Shown: piece by piece, positions 27,153-38,242 of the stretch
Numbering within the stretch: the first letter of the stretch is position 1
Layout: each line of letters opens with the position of its first letter
Assembly (NCBI RefSeq): GCF_019469265.1
Contig: NZ_CP048268.1
Coordinates: 1,629,001-1,693,000, forward strand
Reading direction: 5' to 3'
DNA length: 64,000 bases
Source: Lactobacillus panisapium
GTDB lineage: Bacteria > Bacillota > Bacilli > Lactobacillales > Lactobacillaceae
Program-made: the position numbers and the translations under genes
The notes under the pieces: generated by a model
The model's input: the letters and a program-made list of their open reading frames with translations, nothing else
Told to the model about the DNA's origin: nothing
Database searches by the model: none

Positions 27153-27338
27153 TTATTTATTGATCTCTTCAACAGAGATTAAATGTGCAATTTTCAACAA
27201 TGCACCACGAGTAGCAGCGTTGTCTGGTAGAGTAGCTGTACTATTGATTCTACCTAAGCCTAAGGCTTTAACAACTTTTTGTTGGTTAGGTAGACGGTGC
27301 GCAGCACTTCTAATTAAAGTAACTTTTAATTCAGTCAT
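27153..27338 (-). CDS. rpmD: Ribosomal protein L30
   Basis: Large-subunit protein L30, 61 residues, the short bacterial form. It has [20 protein letters not shown] and [15 protein letters not shown], matching the family over its full length. It lies between rpsE and rplO in the spc operon and starts with ATG. Confidence 0.97.
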   Translation of the reverse strand: MTELKVTLIRSAAHRLPNQQKVVKALGLGRINSTATLPDNAATRGALLKIAHLISVEEINK

Positions 27339-27351
27339 TTATTTTGTCTCC

Positions 27352-27858
27352 CTAATCTAAATCAGCGTGACGTAGTTTTTCAACTTGTTCACTGGTCTTA
27401 AGTTTCTTCAACCCATCGATAGTTGCACGAACAACATTGATTGGAGTGTTTGAACCAAGTGACTTAGAAGTAACATCAGCGATACCAGCCATATCCATAA
27501 CGATACGAACGGCACCACCGGCAGCAACTCCGGAACCAGCTGGAGCAGGTTTAATTAAGATGCTACCTGAGCCATAGTGACCGATTACTTCGTGAGGAAT
27601 GGTAGTACCAACCTTAGGAACAGTAATCATGTTCTTCTTACCAGCTTCAACGGCCTTACGGATTGCTTCTGGAACTTCTTGAGCTTTACCAGTACCAAAG
27701 CCTACACGACCTTTTTTGTCGCCAACGATTACCAAGGCAGCAAATCTCATTCGTTGACCACCCTTGACAACCTTGGTGACACGATTAATTGCTACTAACT
27801 GATCTTCGATGTCGTCTTTATTTCTGCGATTATTGCGAGAATCGTTGCGGTTTGCCAT
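27352..27858 (-). CDS. rpsE: Ribosomal protein S5
   Basis: Small-subunit protein S5, 168 residues, which lines the mRNA entry channel and influences decoding accuracy. The double-stranded RNA-binding part [21 protein letters not shown] and the second-domain [20 protein letters not shown] are clear. It has a short basic N-terminal extension ([12 protein letters not shown]). Order rplR-rpsE-rpmD as normal. Confidence 0.98.
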   Translation of the reverse strand: MANRNDSRNNRRNKDDIEDQLVAINRVTKVVKGGQRMRFAALVIVGDKKGRVGFGTGKAQEVPEAIRKAVEAGKKNMITVPKVGTTIPHEVIGHYGSGSILIKPAPAGSGVAAGGAVRIVMDMAGIADVTSKSLGSNTPINVVRATIDGLKKLKTSEQVEKLRHADLD

Positions 27859-27874
27859 GTATTATTCTCCTTCC

Positions 27875-28234
27875 CTAGAAATCTAATCCGTTTTCACGAG
27901 CGGCATCTGCCAAAGCTGAAATACGGCCGTGGTATAGGTAACCACTTCTATCGAACACAACATTTGAAATGTTCTTAGCTTTAGCTGCTTCGGCAATTGC
28001 CTTACCTACAGCTTGAGCTTGTTCTACCTTAGTTGAATCCTTAGCTACGGAATCATCCAAAGTTGAGGCACTTGCTAGCGTTACACCCGCTACGTCATCA
28101 ATTAATTGAGCGTAGATGTTTTTGTTTGAACGGAAAACGCTTAAGCGTGGGCGCTCAGCAGTACCAGAAATCTTGCCACGAATACGTTTGTGACGCTTTA
28201 AGCGTAACTTATTTTTATCTGGTTTTGAAATCAC
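27875..28234 (-). CDS. rplR: Ribosomal protein L18
   Basis: Large-subunit protein L18, 119 residues, which carries 5S rRNA with L5. It shows [35 protein letters not shown] and the C-terminal [22 protein letters not shown]. The start is GTG with a GAGGTG SD. It lies between rplF and rpsE. Confidence 0.98.
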   Translation of the reverse strand: MISKPDKNKLRLKRHKRIRGKISGTAERPRLSVFRSNKNIYAQLIDDVAGVTLASASTLDDSVAKDSTKVEQAQAVGKAIAEAAKAKNISNVVFDRSGYLYHGRISALADAARENGLDF

Positions 28235-28258
28235 AATTTCACCTCAAAAATTTATTTA

Positions 28259-28789
28259 TTACTTACCTGTCTTACCTTCCTTACGACGTACATATTCGTC
28301 AGTGTAACGAATACCTTTACCCTTGTAAGGCTCTGGTGGACGTACATCGCGGATTTCAGCAGCAAATTGTCCAACATTTTGCTTAGAAATCCCTTCTACT
28401 TCAATATCAGTTGCTGAAGTAGCTTTTACGGAAACACCTTCTGGTGCAGTCATTTCAACTGGGTGTGAGTAACCAACATTTAATGTTAATTTGTTGCCTT
28501 GTGCTGTTGCACGGTAACCAACACCGATTAACTTCAAAGTCTTCTTGTAGCCATTAACTACACCTTCAACCATTGATGCTAAGTTAGCTCTTTCAGTACC
28601 GTGAAGTGCTTTATCACTTTCACTTGAACGTGAAAAGTTAATCTTGCCATCTTCTTGCTTGAAAGTAATCTTTGGATCGAAGTATCTAGTTAATTCACCC
28701 TTTGGTCCCTTAACGGTGATGTTGTCACCATCCTTGGTAACTGTGACACTATCTGGGACTTCAATTGTTTTTAAACCAATACGGCTCAT
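28259..28789 (-). CDS. rplF: Ribosomal protein L6
   Basis: Large-subunit protein L6, 176 residues, of two similar alpha-beta domains near the factor-binding site. [17 protein letters not shown] and the C-terminal motif [11 protein letters not shown] are diagnostic. It lies in the spc operon after rpsH, 24 bases away, with an ATG start. Confidence 0.98.
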   Translation of the reverse strand: MSRIGLKTIEVPDSVTVTKDGDNITVKGPKGELTRYFDPKITFKQEDGKINFSRSSESDKALHGTERANLASMVEGVVNGYKKTLKLIGVGYRATAQGNKLTLNVGYSHPVEMTAPEGVSVKATSATDIEVEGISKQNVGQFAAEIRDVRPPEPYKGKGIRYTDEYVRRKEGKTGK

Positions 28790-28813
28790 TGATTGTTCTC
28801 CTTTCTGTCAGAA

Positions 28814-29212
28814 TTACCAAACGTAAGCGATAACTTCGCCGCCGACGTCTTTTTGTCTAGCTTCTTTATCGGTAATTACACCAGCAGAAGTTGAAACGAT
28901 GGCGATACCTAAACCATTAAGAACTTTAGGTAAGTTTTCAGCACTAACGTAATTTCTAAGACCTGGCTTAGAAATACGCTTTAAGCCTGAAATGACACGT
29001 TCTCCGTCTGGACCATATTTCAAGAAAATCTTGATAATGCCCTGTTTGTTGTCATCAGTAACTTCGTAATCACGGATGAAACCTTCGCGTTTCAAAATTT
29101 CTGAAATAGATTTTTTAATGTTTGATGCAGGAATTTCAACTGAACTATGCTTTGCCATATTGGCATTTCTAATTCTAGTCAAGTAATCTGCGATCGGATC
29201 TGTCATGACCAT
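28814..29212 (-). CDS. rpsH: Ribosomal protein S8
   Basis: Small-subunit protein S8, 132 residues, a central-domain assembly protein that binds helix 21 of 16S rRNA and, in some bacteria, regulates the spc operon. It has [18 protein letters not shown] and the C-terminal [21 protein letters not shown]. Two ATGs two codons apart are available; the first, 9 bases from AGGAGG, is used. Confidence 0.98.
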   Translation of the reverse strand: MVMTDPIADYLTRIRNANMAKHSSVEIPASNIKKSISEILKREGFIRDYEVTDDNKQGIIKIFLKYGPDGERVISGLKRISKPGLRNYVSAENLPKVLNGLGIAIVSTSAGVITDKEARQKDVGGEVIAYVW

Positions 29213-29234
29213 TTATGCTATCCTCCTAACCGTA

Positions 29235-29420
29235 TTACCAACTAGCCTTTTTAAGACCTGGGATTTGACCTTTGTGAGCTAAATCCTTCAAGCAAATACG
29301 GCATAAACCAAACTTACGGTAAACGGAATGTGGACGACCACATCTCTCGCAACGAGTATATTCACGTGAAGAGAATTTAGCAGGACGATGATTTCTAATT
29401 ATTTGTGATGTTTTAGCCAT
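29235..29420 (-). CDS. rpsN: Ribosomal protein S14 (zinc form)
   Basis: Small-subunit protein S14 of the short zinc-binding type (61 residues), with [20 protein letters not shown] giving the four cysteines. It binds in the 30S head and is the usual S14 encoded within the spc operon of Firmicutes, between rplE and rpsH. A zinc-free paralog may exist elsewhere but is not in this window. Confidence 0.97.
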   Translation of the reverse strand: MAKTSQIIRNHRPAKFSSREYTRCERCGRPHSVYRKFGLCRICLKDLAHKGQIPGLKKASW

Positions 29421-29432
29421 TAGTGTCCTCCA

Positions 29433-29975
29433 TTATTTTGCAAACGGCATACCAAATTGACTTAAAAGCTCACGAGCTTCTTCATCAGTGTTGGCAGTAG
29501 TAACGATAACAACATCTAAACCTCTTGTCCGATTAACCTTATCAAAGTCAATTTCTGGGAAAATAAGTTGTTCCTTAATACCTAAAGTGTAGTTACCACG
29601 ACCATCGAATGAACGGCTTGAAACACCGCGGAAGTCACGAACCCGAGGAAGCGAAACACTAATTAACTTGTACAAGAAATCATACATTCTGTCTCCTCTA
29701 AGTGTTACCTTAGCACCGATAGACATACCTTCACGTAAACGGAAGTTAGCGATTGATTTCTTAGCCTTTGTTACTAAAGGCTTTTGACCTGAGATCAAAG
29801 TTAATTCTTCGACTGCTTCATCCAAGTTCTTTGCGTTAGTAACTGCGTCACCAACACCCATGTTCAAAACGATCTTTTCGATCTTAGGTACTTGCATAAC
29901 TGAGCTGTATTCAAACTTTTCTTGCAATGCAGGAACAATTTTTTCTTTATATTCTTCAGCTAAATAATTTGCCAT
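29433..29975 (-). CDS. rplE: Ribosomal protein L5
   Basis: Large-subunit protein L5, 180 residues, which binds 5S rRNA and forms the B1b bridge with S13. Conserved blocks are [43 protein letters not shown] and [21 protein letters not shown]. It lies between rplX and rpsN, with an ATG start. Confidence 0.98.
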   Translation of the reverse strand: MANYLAEEYKEKIVPALQEKFEYSSVMQVPKIEKIVLNMGVGDAVTNAKNLDEAVEELTLISGQKPLVTKAKKSIANFRLREGMSIGAKVTLRGDRMYDFLYKLISVSLPRVRDFRGVSSRSFDGRGNYTLGIKEQLIFPEIDFDKVNRTRGLDVVIVTTANTDEEARELLSQFGMPFAK

Positions 29976-29989
29976 TTGTGTCCTCCTTC

Positions 29990-30241
29990 CTATTTCTTAG
30001 TTTCTTCTTTTTTGCTTTCAGACTTAGCAATAACTTTTACGTTTGATGCGTGAATTGAACCTTCTGATTCAACTACACCACCATTTGCATTAGTTTGCGA
30101 AGGCTTTTGGTGTTTCTTAATTGTGTTAACGCCCTTAACAACCACACGGTTTTTCTTAACGTTAACAGAAAGAACAGTACCTTCTTTACCTTTGTCTTTT
30201 CCGGCAATAACTTTTACTTTGTCACCAGTTTTAACAAACAT
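29990..30241 (-). CDS. rplX: Ribosomal protein L24
   Basis: Large-subunit protein L24, an assembly-initiator protein, 83 residues. The KOW motif lies in the N-terminal part ([20 protein letters not shown]), followed by [15 protein letters not shown]. The C-terminus (SKKEETKK) is short and charged; the protein is shorter than Bacillus L24. It lies between rplN and rplE. Confidence 0.97.
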   Translation of the reverse strand: MFVKTGDKVKVIAGKDKGKEGTVLSVNVKKNRVVVKGVNTIKKHQKPSQTNANGGVVESEGSIHASNVKVIAKSESKKEETKK

Positions 30242-30258
30242 CAGTGCACCTCACTTAA

Positions 30259-30627
30259 TTATAAGACTTCAGGAGCAAGAGAGACGATCTTCATAAAGTC
30301 GTGCTCACGCAGCTCACGTGCAACAGGCCCAAAGATACGAGTACCACGTGGGCTCTTATCTGCATTAATTACTACACCGGCATTTTCATCAAACTTGATG
30401 TATGAACCATCTTCACGACGTGCGCCTGATTTTGTTCTAACAATGACAGCTTTGACAACGTCACCTTTTTTGACAACGCCACCTGGTGTTGCTTGTTTAA
30501 CAGTTGCAACCACGATGTCACCAATGTTACCAGTCTTACGTCTTGAACCACCTAAGACTCTAATAACTAATAGTTCTCTGGCACCTGAGTTATCAGCAAC
30601 CTTCAAACGGGATTCATTTTGAATCAC
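30259..30627 (-). CDS. rplN: Ribosomal protein L14
   Basis: Large-subunit protein L14, 122 residues, at the subunit interface, where it takes part in bridge B8 and silencing-factor binding. Diagnostic parts are [22 protein letters not shown] and [23 protein letters not shown] at the end. The start is GTG, 8 bases after GGAGG. Order rpsQ-rplN-rplX as normal. Confidence 0.98.
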   Translation of the reverse strand: MIQNESRLKVADNSGARELLVIRVLGGSRRKTGNIGDIVVATVKQATPGGVVKKGDVVKAVIVRTKSGARREDGSYIKFDENAGVVINADKSPRGTRIFGPVARELREHDFMKIVSLAPEVL

Positions 30628-30659
30628 TATTTAATCCTCCCCTCACTAAATCCGCAAAA

Positions 30660-30926
30660 CTATACAGATTTCTTGACAATTTTTACTAAACGGAAGCGCT
30701 TTGTACGAGATAATGGACGGGTTTCCATGATACGAACAGTATCGCCAACTTTAGCTTCATTTTTTTCGTCTTGTGCGTAATATTTCTTAGAATATTTGAT
30801 ACGCTTCTTGTAAACAGGGTGATTCTTGTAAGTATCAACAACAACAGTGATAGTTTTGTCATTCTTATCAGAAATTACTCGACCTTGATATACGTGACGA
30901 CGATTTCTTTCGATTGATTCGCTCAA
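30660..30926 (-). CDS. rpsQ: Ribosomal protein S17
   Basis: Small-subunit protein S17, an OB-fold protein of 88 residues that binds the 5' domain of 16S rRNA. It has [20 protein letters not shown] and [21 protein letters not shown]. The start is TTG, 8 bases after GGGAG; no ATG is available nearby. It follows rpmC. Confidence 0.97.
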   Translation of the reverse strand: MSESIERNRRHVYQGRVISDKNDKTITVVVDTYKNHPVYKKRIKYSKKYYAQDEKNEAKVGDTVRIMETRPLSRTKRFRLVKIVKKSV

Positions 30927-30944
30927 GTTAATAACTCCCTTCCA

Positions 30945-31142
30945 CTAATCTTTCTTCAATGCATCTTCACTTAGAATTGTTTTAATTCTAGCGATGTTCT
31001 TGCGGACTTTGCTTAGGCGAGCGGTATTTTCTAATTGACCCGTTGCTTGTTGAAAACGCAAATTAAAGAGTTCTTCTTTGTATTGCTTTTCCTTGTCCAA
31101 CATCTGATCAGTGGTTAGTGCTCTGATATCTTTAGCCTTCAT
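30945..31142 (-). CDS. rpmC: Ribosomal protein L29
   Basis: Large-subunit protein L29, 65 residues in two long helices near the tunnel exit, part of the docking site for trigger factor and SRP. It shows [18 protein letters not shown] and [19 protein letters not shown]. The ATG at 31142 follows AGGTGG and overlaps the rplP stop by 11 bases; a GTG four codons earlier is less likely. Confidence 0.97.
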   Translation of the reverse strand: MKAKDIRALTTDQMLDKEKQYKEELFNLRFQQATGQLENTARLSKVRKNIARIKTILSEDALKKD

Positions 31143-31572
31143 TAGAATTGCCACCTACTTCCGAACTTTTAGTCACAAACTTACATTTAATTGGTAACTT
31201 AGTTGAAGCAAGTCTTAAAGCTTCACGAGCAGTTGCTTCGCTAACGCCACCAATTTCAAACATAATCTTTTCTCTCTTAACAACAGCTACCCAGCCGGCT
31301 GGTGCACCTTTACCAGAACCCATACGTACACCTACACCTTTAGCAGTGTATGACTTTTGAGGGAAAATTCTAATCCAAACTTTACCACCACGCTTCATGT
31401 AACGAGTCATCGCAACACGAGCAGCTTCGATTTGTTGGTTAGTAATCCAGTGTGATTCAAGAGCTTGTAAACCATATTCACCAAAGGCAATGGTTTTGCC
31501 ACCCTTAGCAGCACCACGCATCTTACCACGGAATTCACGACGGTGCTTTACCCTTTTTGGTACTAGAGGCAT
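31132..31572 (-). CDS. rplP: Ribosomal protein L16
   Basis: Large-subunit protein L16, 146 residues, which helps position aminoacyl-tRNA at the peptidyl transferase centre. Diagnostic parts are [17 protein letters not shown], the [10 protein letters not shown] strand and [17 protein letters not shown]. The ATG overlaps the rpsC stop by one base, and rpmC starts inside its end. Confidence 0.98.
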   Translation of the reverse strand: MPLVPKRVKHRREFRGKMRGAAKGGKTIAFGEYGLQALESHWITNQQIEAARVAMTRYMKRGGKVWIRIFPQKSYTAKGVGVRMGSGKGAPAGWVAVVKREKIMFEIGGVSEATAREALRLASTKLPIKCKFVTKSSEVGGNSNEG

Positions 31573-32243
31573 TATTTGTTTCCTCCCTTCACAGCTTTTT
31601 CAGGTTTCTTACTCTTTGAAGGTAAGACTTCACCACGGTTGATCCATACTTGAACACCAATTTCACCATAAGTAGTGAAGGCATTTACCCAAGCATAGTC
31701 AATGTCAGCTCTTAAAGTTTGTAATGGAACACGACCTTCAGTATGCCATTCTCTTCTTGCCATGTCAGCACCGTTTAAACGACCAGAAGTTTGAACTCTG
31801 ATTCCTTTAGCACCAGCACGCATAGTTCTTTGAGTAGCTTGGCGCATTGCACGTCTAAAAGCAATACGAGCTTCAAGTTGACTTGCAATACTATCTGCTA
31901 CTAATTTAGCATCAAGATCTGGTTTCTTAATTTCGACAATGTTAACGTGAACTTGCTTGTTAGTCAAAGCATTTAATTCTTTTCTTAAAGCTTCAACTTC
32001 AGAACCACCTTTACCAATTACCATACCTGGTTTTGAGGTATTAATTGATACGTTGATTCTGTTTGCTGCACGTTCAATTTCAACAGTAGAAACAGAGGCA
32101 TCCTTTAATTTCTTAGAAATGAATTTTCTGATCTTCAGGTCTTCATTTAAGGTTTCTTTGTATCCTCTGTCAGCATACCATTTAGATTCCCAGTCACGAA
32201 TTACGCCGAGACGAAAACCATTTGGGTTAATTTTCTGACCCAT
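31572..32243 (-). CDS. rpsC: Ribosomal protein S3
   Basis: Small-subunit protein S3, 223 residues, at the mRNA entry site and part of the ribosomal helicase. The KH domain has [19 protein letters not shown] (about 60-80). The C-terminal domain has [22 protein letters not shown] and ends in a basic tail. It lies between rplV and rplP. Confidence 0.98.
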   Translation of the reverse strand: MGQKINPNGFRLGVIRDWESKWYADRGYKETLNEDLKIRKFISKKLKDASVSTVEIERAANRINVSINTSKPGMVIGKGGSEVEALRKELNALTNKQVHVNIVEIKKPDLDAKLVADSIASQLEARIAFRRAMRQATQRTMRAGAKGIRVQTSGRLNGADMARREWHTEGRVPLQTLRADIDYAWVNAFTTYGEIGVQVWINRGEVLPSKSKKPEKAVKGGNK

Positions 32244-32256
32244 TAATATACCTCCC

Positions 32257-32610
32257 TTAATCGTTCTTTTCTGAAACTACTACAACTACATGACTTGTTC
32301 TCTTGTTAATTGGAGAAGCCATACCTTTGGCACGTGGTCTAAATCTCTTTAAAGTTGCACCTTCGTTTACGTATGCTTCTGATACGTAAAGGTTAGCACT
32401 TTCGAGATCGTAGTTGTGTTCCGCGTTAGCGATTGCTGAGCGTAAAACTTTTTCAACGATTGGGGAAGCAGCTCTAGGCGTAAATTGCAAGATTGCTAAT
32501 GCTTCTGCAACGTCTTTACCGCGAATTAAGTCAACGACTAAACGTGCTTTTCTTGGAGCAATACGAACAGTTCTTGCTTCAGCCCTAGCTGAACTAATTT
32601 GTTCTGCCAT
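32257..32610 (-). CDS. rplV: Ribosomal protein L22
   Basis: Large-subunit protein L22, 117 residues. Its long beta hairpin lines the exit tunnel near the macrolide site. It shows [19 protein letters not shown] and the hairpin [20 protein letters not shown]. The hairpin appears intact. It lies between rpsS and rpsC. Confidence 0.98.
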   Translation of the reverse strand: MAEQISSARAEARTVRIAPRKARLVVDLIRGKDVAEALAILQFTPRAASPIVEKVLRSAIANAEHNYDLESANLYVSEAYVNEGATLKRFRPRAKGMASPINKRTSHVVVVVSEKND

Positions 32611-32629
32611 TTAAGTGTTTCTCCTTCCT

Positions 32630-32908
32630 CTATTTAGTTGCCTTATCGTCAGATGTCTTGTGTCCATGGAAAGTTCTTGTTGGAACAAATTCACCTAACT
32701 TGTGACCAACCATGTCTTCAGTAATGTAAACTGGAACATGTTTTCTACCATCGTAAACAGCTATAGTCAAACCAACGAAGGAAGGGAAAATAGTTGAACG
32801 ACGTGACCAGGTTTTAATAACCTGTTTTTTCTCTGTGTCTGCTTGTGCATCAACTTTCTTTAGCAAAGATGCGTCTGCAAAAGGCCCTTTTTTAATACTA
32901 CGGCTCAT
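32630..32908 (-). CDS. rpsS: Ribosomal protein S19
   Basis: Small-subunit protein S19, 92 residues, in the 30S head with S13. [19 protein letters not shown] and [17 protein letters not shown] are diagnostic. It lies between rplB and rplV with an ATG start. Confidence 0.98.
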   Translation of the reverse strand: MSRSIKKGPFADASLLKKVDAQADTEKKQVIKTWSRRSTIFPSFVGLTIAVYDGRKHVPVYITEDMVGHKLGEFVPTRTFHGHKTSDDKATK

Positions 32909-32926
32909 TAATTAACCCTCCTTCTA

Positions 32927-33763
32927 TTACTTGTTACCCTTACGGTGACGAATAATTAACTTCTCGCTAGCTCTCTTACTATTTCTAGTCTTGATACCGC
33001 GAGCTTTCTTACCCCAAGGAGTCATAGGTTGTGGACGACCAACTGGAGCCTTACCTTCACCACCACCATGTGGGTGATCGTTAGGGTTCATTACAGAACC
33101 ACGTGATTGTGGACGTCTGCCTAACCAGCGGCTACGGCCAGCCTTACCTAATTGAATCAATGAGTGTTGTTCGTTACCAACAACACCAATAGTTGCACGA
33201 CAAGTTGACAAGATCTTACGAACTTCGCCACTTTGAAGTCTAACTAAAGTGTACTTACCGTCACTACCCAAAACTTGAGCATTGGCACCAGCACTTCTGA
33301 CAAGTTGTCCACCCTTACCAGGTCTTAATTCAATGTTGTGAATTGAAGTACCAGTAGGAATGTTCTTTAATGGTAAAGCATTACCTGGCTTAATGTCTGC
33401 ATTAGGACCAGATTCAACTACATCGCCAACTTTTAATCCTTTAGGAGCTAAAATGTAAGCTTTGATACCATCAGTGTAGTGAAGAAGTGCAATGTTAGCA
33501 GTTCTGTTTGGATCGTATTCGATAGCCTTAACAACAGCTTTTGCATTGTCCTTGTTACGCTTGAAATCGATGATACGGTACTTTTGCTTATGACCACCAC
33601 CACGGTGTCTACTTGTAATATGACCATATGAGTTACGACCTGCAGTGTGTGATTGTGATTCAAGCAAGGTACGTTCTGGCTTGCTCTTAGTAATCTCAGC
33701 AAAGTCGGAAGAAGTCATATTACGGCGACCATTTGTGGTTGGCTTATAAATCTTAATAGCCAA
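32927..33763 (-). CDS. rplB: Ribosomal protein L2
   Basis: Large-subunit protein L2, 278 residues, essential for subunit association and peptidyl transferase structure. It has the SH3-like and OB-fold core (about 60-200) and the highly conserved end [21 protein letters not shown], which includes the catalytically important His. The start is TTG, 8 bases after AGGAGG, immediately preceding the normal [10 protein letters not shown]-terminus. Confidence 0.98.
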   Translation of the reverse strand: MAIKIYKPTTNGRRNMTSSDFAEITKSKPERTLLESQSHTAGRNSYGHITSRHRGGGHKQKYRIIDFKRNKDNAKAVVKAIEYDPNRTANIALLHYTDGIKAYILAPKGLKVGDVVESGPNADIKPGNALPLKNIPTGTSIHNIELRPGKGGQLVRSAGANAQVLGSDGKYTLVRLQSGEVRKILSTCRATIGVVGNEQHSLIQLGKAGRSRWLGRRPQSRGSVMNPNDHPHGGGEGKAPVGRPQPMTPWGKKARGIKTRNSKRASEKLIIRHRKGNK

Positions 33764-33778
33764 TTGACTGACCTCCTA

Positions 33779-34084
33779 TTACTTATTTTCTTCTTGATTT
33801 TCGTCTTTGAAAATCTTAATGTCGTTTGAATCATCAGTTAAAGTGACAATTGCTTTACGGCTACGAGCTGTTTTACCAGTGTAACGGCCAACACGCTTGT
33901 CTTTACCACGAACATTCATGATATTAACTTTCTTAACTTTGACATCAAAGATTTCTTCAACAGCGTTACGAACTTGAGTCTTGGTTGCAGTTAAAAGCAC
34001 GTTGAAAGTGTACTTCTTATCATCCATTAAGTTCGTTGACTTTTCAGTAATGATAGGTCTTAAAATGATATCATGTGCACTCAT
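33779..34084 (-). CDS. rplW: Ribosomal protein L23
   Basis: Large-subunit protein L23, 101 residues, the main docking site for trigger factor and SRP at the tunnel exit. It shows [23 protein letters not shown] and [19 protein letters not shown]. The ATG overlaps the rplD stop by 4 bases. Confidence 0.98.
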   Translation of the reverse strand: MSAHDIILRPIITEKSTNLMDDKKYTFNVLLTATKTQVRNAVEEIFDVKVKKVNIMNVRGKDKRVGRYTGKTARSRKAIVTLTDDSNDIKIFKDENQEENK

Positions 34085-34713
34085 TTCTTCGAAGCCCCCT
34101 CAACATTCTCTTCAATCTTCTCAATAGCGTCTTTAGTCAAGATTAACTTGTCGTAGTTTACTACATCTTCAACGTTTAAGCCGTTAATTGTAATAACCTT
34201 AACTTTTGGCAAGTTTCTTGCTGAAAGTTGTACATTCTTGTCTTCTGAAACAACAAGTACTTTACCTTCAATATTTAAGCTGTCTAATATTGACTTAAAT
34301 TCTTTAGTCTTAGGAGCTGACAATGTCAACTGGTCTAAAACGATTAAATCTTGATCAATCAATTTTTGGGAAAGAACTGACTTGATAGCCAAACGACGTT
34401 GCTTTCTTGGCATTGAGTATGCGTAAGAACGTGGAGTTGGTCCAAAGACTACACCACCGCCGCGCCATTGAGGTGATCTGATTGAACCTTGACGAGCACG
34501 TCCTGTACCCTTTTGCTTCCAAGGCTTCTTACCACCACCACGAACAGCAGATCTATTTTTAACCTTTGAGGTACCTTGACGCTTGCCAGCTCTTTGTCTG
34601 ATGATTGCATCGAAAACAACGCTCTCGTTTGGTTCAATACCAAATACTTCATCTTTTAAAGTAACTTCACCAGCATCTTTACCTTTTTGATCGATAACTT
34701 TTAAATTAGCCAT
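34081..34713 (-). CDS. rplD: Ribosomal protein L4
   Basis: Large-subunit protein L4, 210 residues, which lines the exit tunnel with a long loop (about 40-100). The loop contains [22 protein letters not shown]. In some bacteria L4 represses its own S10 operon at the leader; a structured leader is present here upstream of rpsJ, but L4 control is not shown. It lies between rplC and rplW. Confidence 0.98.
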   Translation of the reverse strand: MANLKVIDQKGKDAGEVTLKDEVFGIEPNESVVFDAIIRQRAGKRQGTSKVKNRSAVRGGGKKPWKQKGTGRARQGSIRSPQWRGGGVVFGPTPRSYAYSMPRKQRRLAIKSVLSQKLIDQDLIVLDQLTLSAPKTKEFKSILDSLNIEGKVLVVSEDKNVQLSARNLPKVKVITINGLNVEDVVNYDKLILTKDAIEKIEENVEGASKK

Positions 34714-34727
34714 TCTAGTCCTCCTTC

Positions 34728-35357
34728 CTATTTATTATTCTTAACAGCAGATTTAACAGTAATTAATGAGTTCTTAGCACCTGGAACATTACCTTTGATA
34801 AGTAATACGTTCATGTCAGCTACAACCTTTTCAATTACTAAGTTTTCAATGGTAACTTTCTTCATACCCATGTGACCTGGCAAACGCTTGCCCTTTGGTA
34901 CACGGTTAATGATGGAACCCATTGAACCAGGAACTCTGTGGTATCTTGATCCGTGAGTTTCAGGTCCACGTGATTGGCCCCAACGCTTAATGTTACCTTG
35001 GTATCCATGACCTCTTGTAGTACCAGTAACGTCTACGACGTCACCTTCCTTAAATGTGTCCACAGTAACTTCTGAGCCGACTTCGTAGTCCTTAAGCTCA
35101 ACTCCGCGGATTTCACGTATGAAGCGCTTAGGCGAAGTCTTTGCTTTTGCAGCATGACCTTTTTCTGGTTTGTTGCTCAAAACTTCACGCTTGTCTTGGT
35201 ATCCCAATTGAACTGCTTCGTAACCGTCTGATTCAACAGTCTTAACTTGCATAACAACGTTAGGAGTTGCTTCGACAACAGTTACAGGAACAAGGATGCC
35301 ATCTTTGGTGAAGACTTGAGTCATACCGACTTTTCTTCCTAAGATTCCTTTGGTCAT
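34728..35357 (-). CDS. rplC: Ribosomal protein L3
   Basis: Large-subunit protein L3, 209 residues, which reaches toward the peptidyl transferase centre. It shows [14 protein letters not shown] and the central loop [24 protein letters not shown], with RVPGSMG following. It is the second gene of the S10 operon, 25 bases after rpsJ. Confidence 0.98.
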   Translation of the reverse strand: MTKGILGRKVGMTQVFTKDGILVPVTVVEATPNVVMQVKTVESDGYEAVQLGYQDKREVLSNKPEKGHAAKAKTSPKRFIREIRGVELKDYEVGSEVTVDTFKEGDVVDVTGTTRGHGYQGNIKRWGQSRGPETHGSRYHRVPGSMGSIINRVPKGKRLPGHMGMKKVTIENLVIEKVVADMNVLLIKGNVPGAKNSLITVKSAVKNNK

Positions 35358-35382
35358 GATTACACCTCTTTCTCTTTAAAAA

Positions 35383-35691
35383 TTATAATTTGATTTCGAT
35401 GTCAACGCCGCTTGGTAGATCAAGCTTCATTAAAGAATCAACAGTTTTAGGTGTAGGGCTTAAAATATCGATTAAACGCTTGTGCGTACGCATTTCAAAC
35501 TGTTCACGTGAGTCCTTGTTCTTGTGTGGTGAACGAAGAACAGTGAATAATACCCGTTCTGTTGGTAGAGGAACTGGACCTGAAATTTCAGCACCAGTTC
35601 TCTTAGCTGTTTCTACAATTTTAGCAGCCGATTCATCGAGAATACCATGTTCGTAAGACTTAAGTCTGATACGAATTGATTGACTTGCCAT
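35383..35691 (-). CDS. rpsJ: Ribosomal protein S10
   Basis: Small-subunit protein S10, 102 residues, also the NusE transcription antitermination factor. It has [21 protein letters not shown] and the loop [20 protein letters not shown]. It is the first gene of the long S10-spc-alpha block. An ATG start follows AGGAGG. A leader of about 160 bases and a consensus promoter are found upstream. Confidence 0.98.
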   Translation of the reverse strand: MASQSIRIRLKSYEHGILDESAAKIVETAKRTGAEISGPVPLPTERVLFTVLRSPHKNKDSREQFEMRTHKRLIDILSPTPKTVDSLMKLDLPSGVDIEIKL

Positions 35692-35699
35692 TGAATTAC

Positions 35700-35850
35700 C
35701 TCCTCAACGTCTTCTTTTAAAAGATGACTAGCTTCCGCAAAAATTCCCGGCGCCACCTCTGTGGCAATGCAGCCTGGTGTGCCGCAACCTTTTGCATCAA
35801 CGCTTTACAACAAATATGTGCAATAGAGCATACTATGCCCTAAGCGCACA
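35700..35850 (-). ncRNA. Structured leader of the S10 operon mRNA
   Basis: The leader between the promoter and rpsJ is much richer in G and C than its surroundings. It contains a hairpin GCCAC-AGAG-GTGGC (35752-35765) flanked by GC-rich segments (such as CGGCACACC on the minus strand) and repeats of TTGCGG. This suggests a cis-acting autoregulatory element for a ribosomal protein, such as L4 in other bacteria. There is no T-run for attenuation. Confidence 0.5.
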
Positions 35851-35856
35851 AAAACT

Positions 35857-35885
35857 AGTATACTTACTTTAAGCCTAAATATCAA
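35857..35885 (-). promoter_or_regulatory. S10 operon promoter
   Basis: On the minus strand, TTGATA and TATACT are 17 bases apart, near consensus, giving a leader of about 160 bases before rpsJ. Confidence 0.8.
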
Positions 35886-36049
35886 GGGTTTTAGGACTTT
35901 TTCTTTAATTTTTTCATGATTTTCTGAAAACAAGCAATAGCAAAATAAAAATTTACTCTACCAAATATATTTTGTAAATTTTTTTGCTTAGAATTTGAGC
36001 AATGCCATTCTTAATTTTTTATGGTAGTTAATAGACTCATTTTTAAATA

Positions 36050-36083
36050 AAAAAAAGAGCTATCGGATTTACCAATAGCTCGA
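36050..36083 (-). terminator. Terminator of the str operon (after fusA)
   Basis: On the minus strand, GAGCTATTGG pairs with CCGATAGCTC and is followed by eight T. The 36083-36122 stretch before it is A/T-rich with no gene. Confidence 0.88.
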
Positions 36084-36122
36084 TTAAAATTGTTGTTAAT
36101 TTTTATTGTCAGTTATTAAAAA

Positions 36123-38219
36123 CTAGTCAGCGTTGTTGCCGCCACGGCTCTTAATAATTTCTTCTTGAATTGACTTAGGAGTTGCTTCATAGTGGTCAAA
36201 TACCATTGTGAAAGTACCACGTCCCTGAGTTGATGAACGCAAAGTAGTTGCGTAACCAAACATTTCAGCAAGTGGAACCATTGAGTTCAAGACCTTAGCA
36301 CCTGAACGGTCAACCATGTTGTCCATTGTACCACGACGAGCGGTAATTGAACCCATTACATCACCCAAGTATTCTTCAGGTGTGATAACTTGTACCTTCA
36401 TAATTGGTTCAAGAATAACAGCACCAGCCTTAGGAGCTGCATTTCTCAAAGCAAGTGAAGCAGCAACCTTGAAGGCAGCTTCTGAAGAGTCGACTTCGTG
36501 GTAACTACCATCATAAAGCTTAGCCTTAACATCGATCAATGGGTAGCCAGCAAGGATACCGTTCTTCATTGATTCTTGCAAACCAGCATCTACTGAAGGG
36601 ATAAATTCACGAGGAACAACACCACCGACGATGGCATCTTCAAATTCGTAACCTTTACCTCTTTCGTTTGGTGTGAATTCAATCCAAACGTCACCGTATT
36701 GACCCTTACCACCTGATTGACGAACAAATTTACCTTGTGCCTTAGCAGGTTTAGTGAAGGTTTCACGGTAAGCAACTTGTGGTTCACCGATCTTAGCTTC
36801 AACGTGGAATTCACGTTTCATACGTTCAACCATGATTTGAAGGTGTAATTCACCCATTCCGGAAATCAAAGTTTGACCAGTTTCAGCATTAGTTTCAGCT
36901 CTGAAAGTTGGGTCTTCTTCAGTTAACTTTTGCAAAGCAACATCAAGTTTATCACGGTCAGCCTTTGATTCTGGCTCGATTGAAACTTGAATAACTGGGT
37001 CTGGAACTTCCAAACTTTCCAAAATTAATGGATGATCTGGATCAGTTAATGAGTCACCAGTCGTAGTGTTCTTCAAACCAATCGCACCAGCGATATCACC
37101 TGAAAATACTTCTGAAATTTCGCTTCTTGAGTTAGCGTGCATTTGAAGCAAACGACCAACACGTTCACGACTGTTCTTAGAAGCATTCAATACGTATGAA
37201 CCTGATTCAAGAGAACCAGTGTAAACACGGATATAAGTTAAACGACCAACGAATGGGTCAGTTGCGATCTTAAATGCTAGAGCTGAGAATGGCTTGTCGT
37301 CACCGGCAATCAATTCAACTTCTTCGCCAGACTTAGGATCATGAGCAACATAAGGCTTAACATCTAATGGTGATGGTAGATAATCAACAACACCATCAAG
37401 CATCATTTGAACACCCTTGTTCTTGAAAGCTGAACCAGCAAATACTGGGAATGCCTTCAATTCCAAAGTTGCTTTACGGATAGCAGCTTTTAATTCATCA
37501 ATGGAAATTTCATCACCGTTTAAGTATTTTTCCATGATGTCATCGTCAACGTCTGCAACTTGTTCAATTAAGTCGTTACGACGCTTTTCTGCTTCTTCCT
37601 TGTATTCGTCAGGAACTGGAATAGTGTCCCATTTTGAACCAAGTTTGTCTTCATCGTAAACATCGGCAACCATGTTGATCAAGTCGATAACACCTTCAAA
37701 GGTATCAGCAGAACCAATTGGCATTTGAACAGCTAAAGCATTGGCGTTTAAACGTTCATGTAAAGATTTAACAGACTTATCAAAATCTGCACCAATCTTG
37801 TCCATCTTGTTAACAAAAACAATTCGAGGAACACCGTAAGTTTCAGCTTGGCGCCAAACATTTTCAGTCTGTGGCTCTACACCTGCTTGAGCATCAAGAA
37901 CAGTTACGGCACCATCAAGAACACGTAGTGAACGTTCAACTTCGATTGTGAAGTCAACGTGTCCTGGTGTATCAATGATGTTAATTCTGTAGTCATTCCA
38001 TTGAGCTGTAGTAGCAGCTGACGTAATGGTAATACCACGTTCTTTTTCTTCGTCCATCCAGTCCATCTGTGAGTCACCCTCGTGGGTTTCACCGATTTTA
38101 TGAATCTTACCAGTATAGTAAAGAATACGCTCAGTAGTGGTAGTCTTACCCGCATCAATGTGGGCCATGATACCAATATTACGTGTTTTTTCTAATGGAA
38201 ATTCACGCTTATTAGCCAT
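36123..38219 (-). CDS. fusA: Elongation factor G
   Basis: EF-G, 698 residues, drives ribosomal translocation with GTP and helps recycle ribosomes. G motifs are [13 protein letters not shown] (G1), RGITITSA (switch), DTPGHVDF (G3) and NKMDK (G4). The five-domain layout is complete, ending in the domain IV-V region ([15 protein letters not shown], then a C-terminal [11 protein letters not shown]). It is the last gene of the str operon, 23 bases after rpsG. Tuf is not adjacent, as usual for lactobacilli. Confidence 0.98.
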   Translation of the reverse strand: MANKREFPLEKTRNIGIMAHIDAGKTTTTERILYYTGKIHKIGETHEGDSQMDWMDEEKERGITITSAATTAQWNDYRINIIDTPGHVDFTIEVERSLRVLDGAVTVLDAQAGVEPQTENVWRQAETYGVPRIVFVNKMDKIGADFDKSVKSLHERLNANALAVQMPIGSADTFEGVIDLINMVADVYDEDKLGSKWDTIPVPDEYKEEAEKRRNDLIEQVADVDDDIMEKYLNGDEISIDELKAAIRKATLELKAFPVFAGSAFKNKGVQMMLDGVVDYLPSPLDVKPYVAHDPKSGEEVELIAGDDKPFSALAFKIATDPFVGRLTYIRVYTGSLESGSYVLNASKNSRERVGRLLQMHANSRSEISEVFSGDIAGAIGLKNTTTGDSLTDPDHPLILESLEVPDPVIQVSIEPESKADRDKLDVALQKLTEEDPTFRAETNAETGQTLISGMGELHLQIMVERMKREFHVEAKIGEPQVAYRETFTKPAKAQGKFVRQSGGKGQYGDVWIEFTPNERGKGYEFEDAIVGGVVPREFIPSVDAGLQESMKNGILAGYPLIDVKAKLYDGSYHEVDSSEAAFKVAASLALRNAAPKAGAVILEPIMKVQVITPEEYLGDVMGSITARRGTMDNMVDRSGAKVLNSMVPLAEMFGYATTLRSSTQGRGTFTMVFDHYEATPKSIQEEIIKSRGGNNAD

Positions 38220-38242
38220 AAATTATTTCTCTCCTTAAAAAA

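Noticed and set aside
30095..30622. 175-codon plus-strand frame opposite rplN/rplX
   Set aside because: It is antisense to two well-conserved ribosomal genes and has no promoter or SD.
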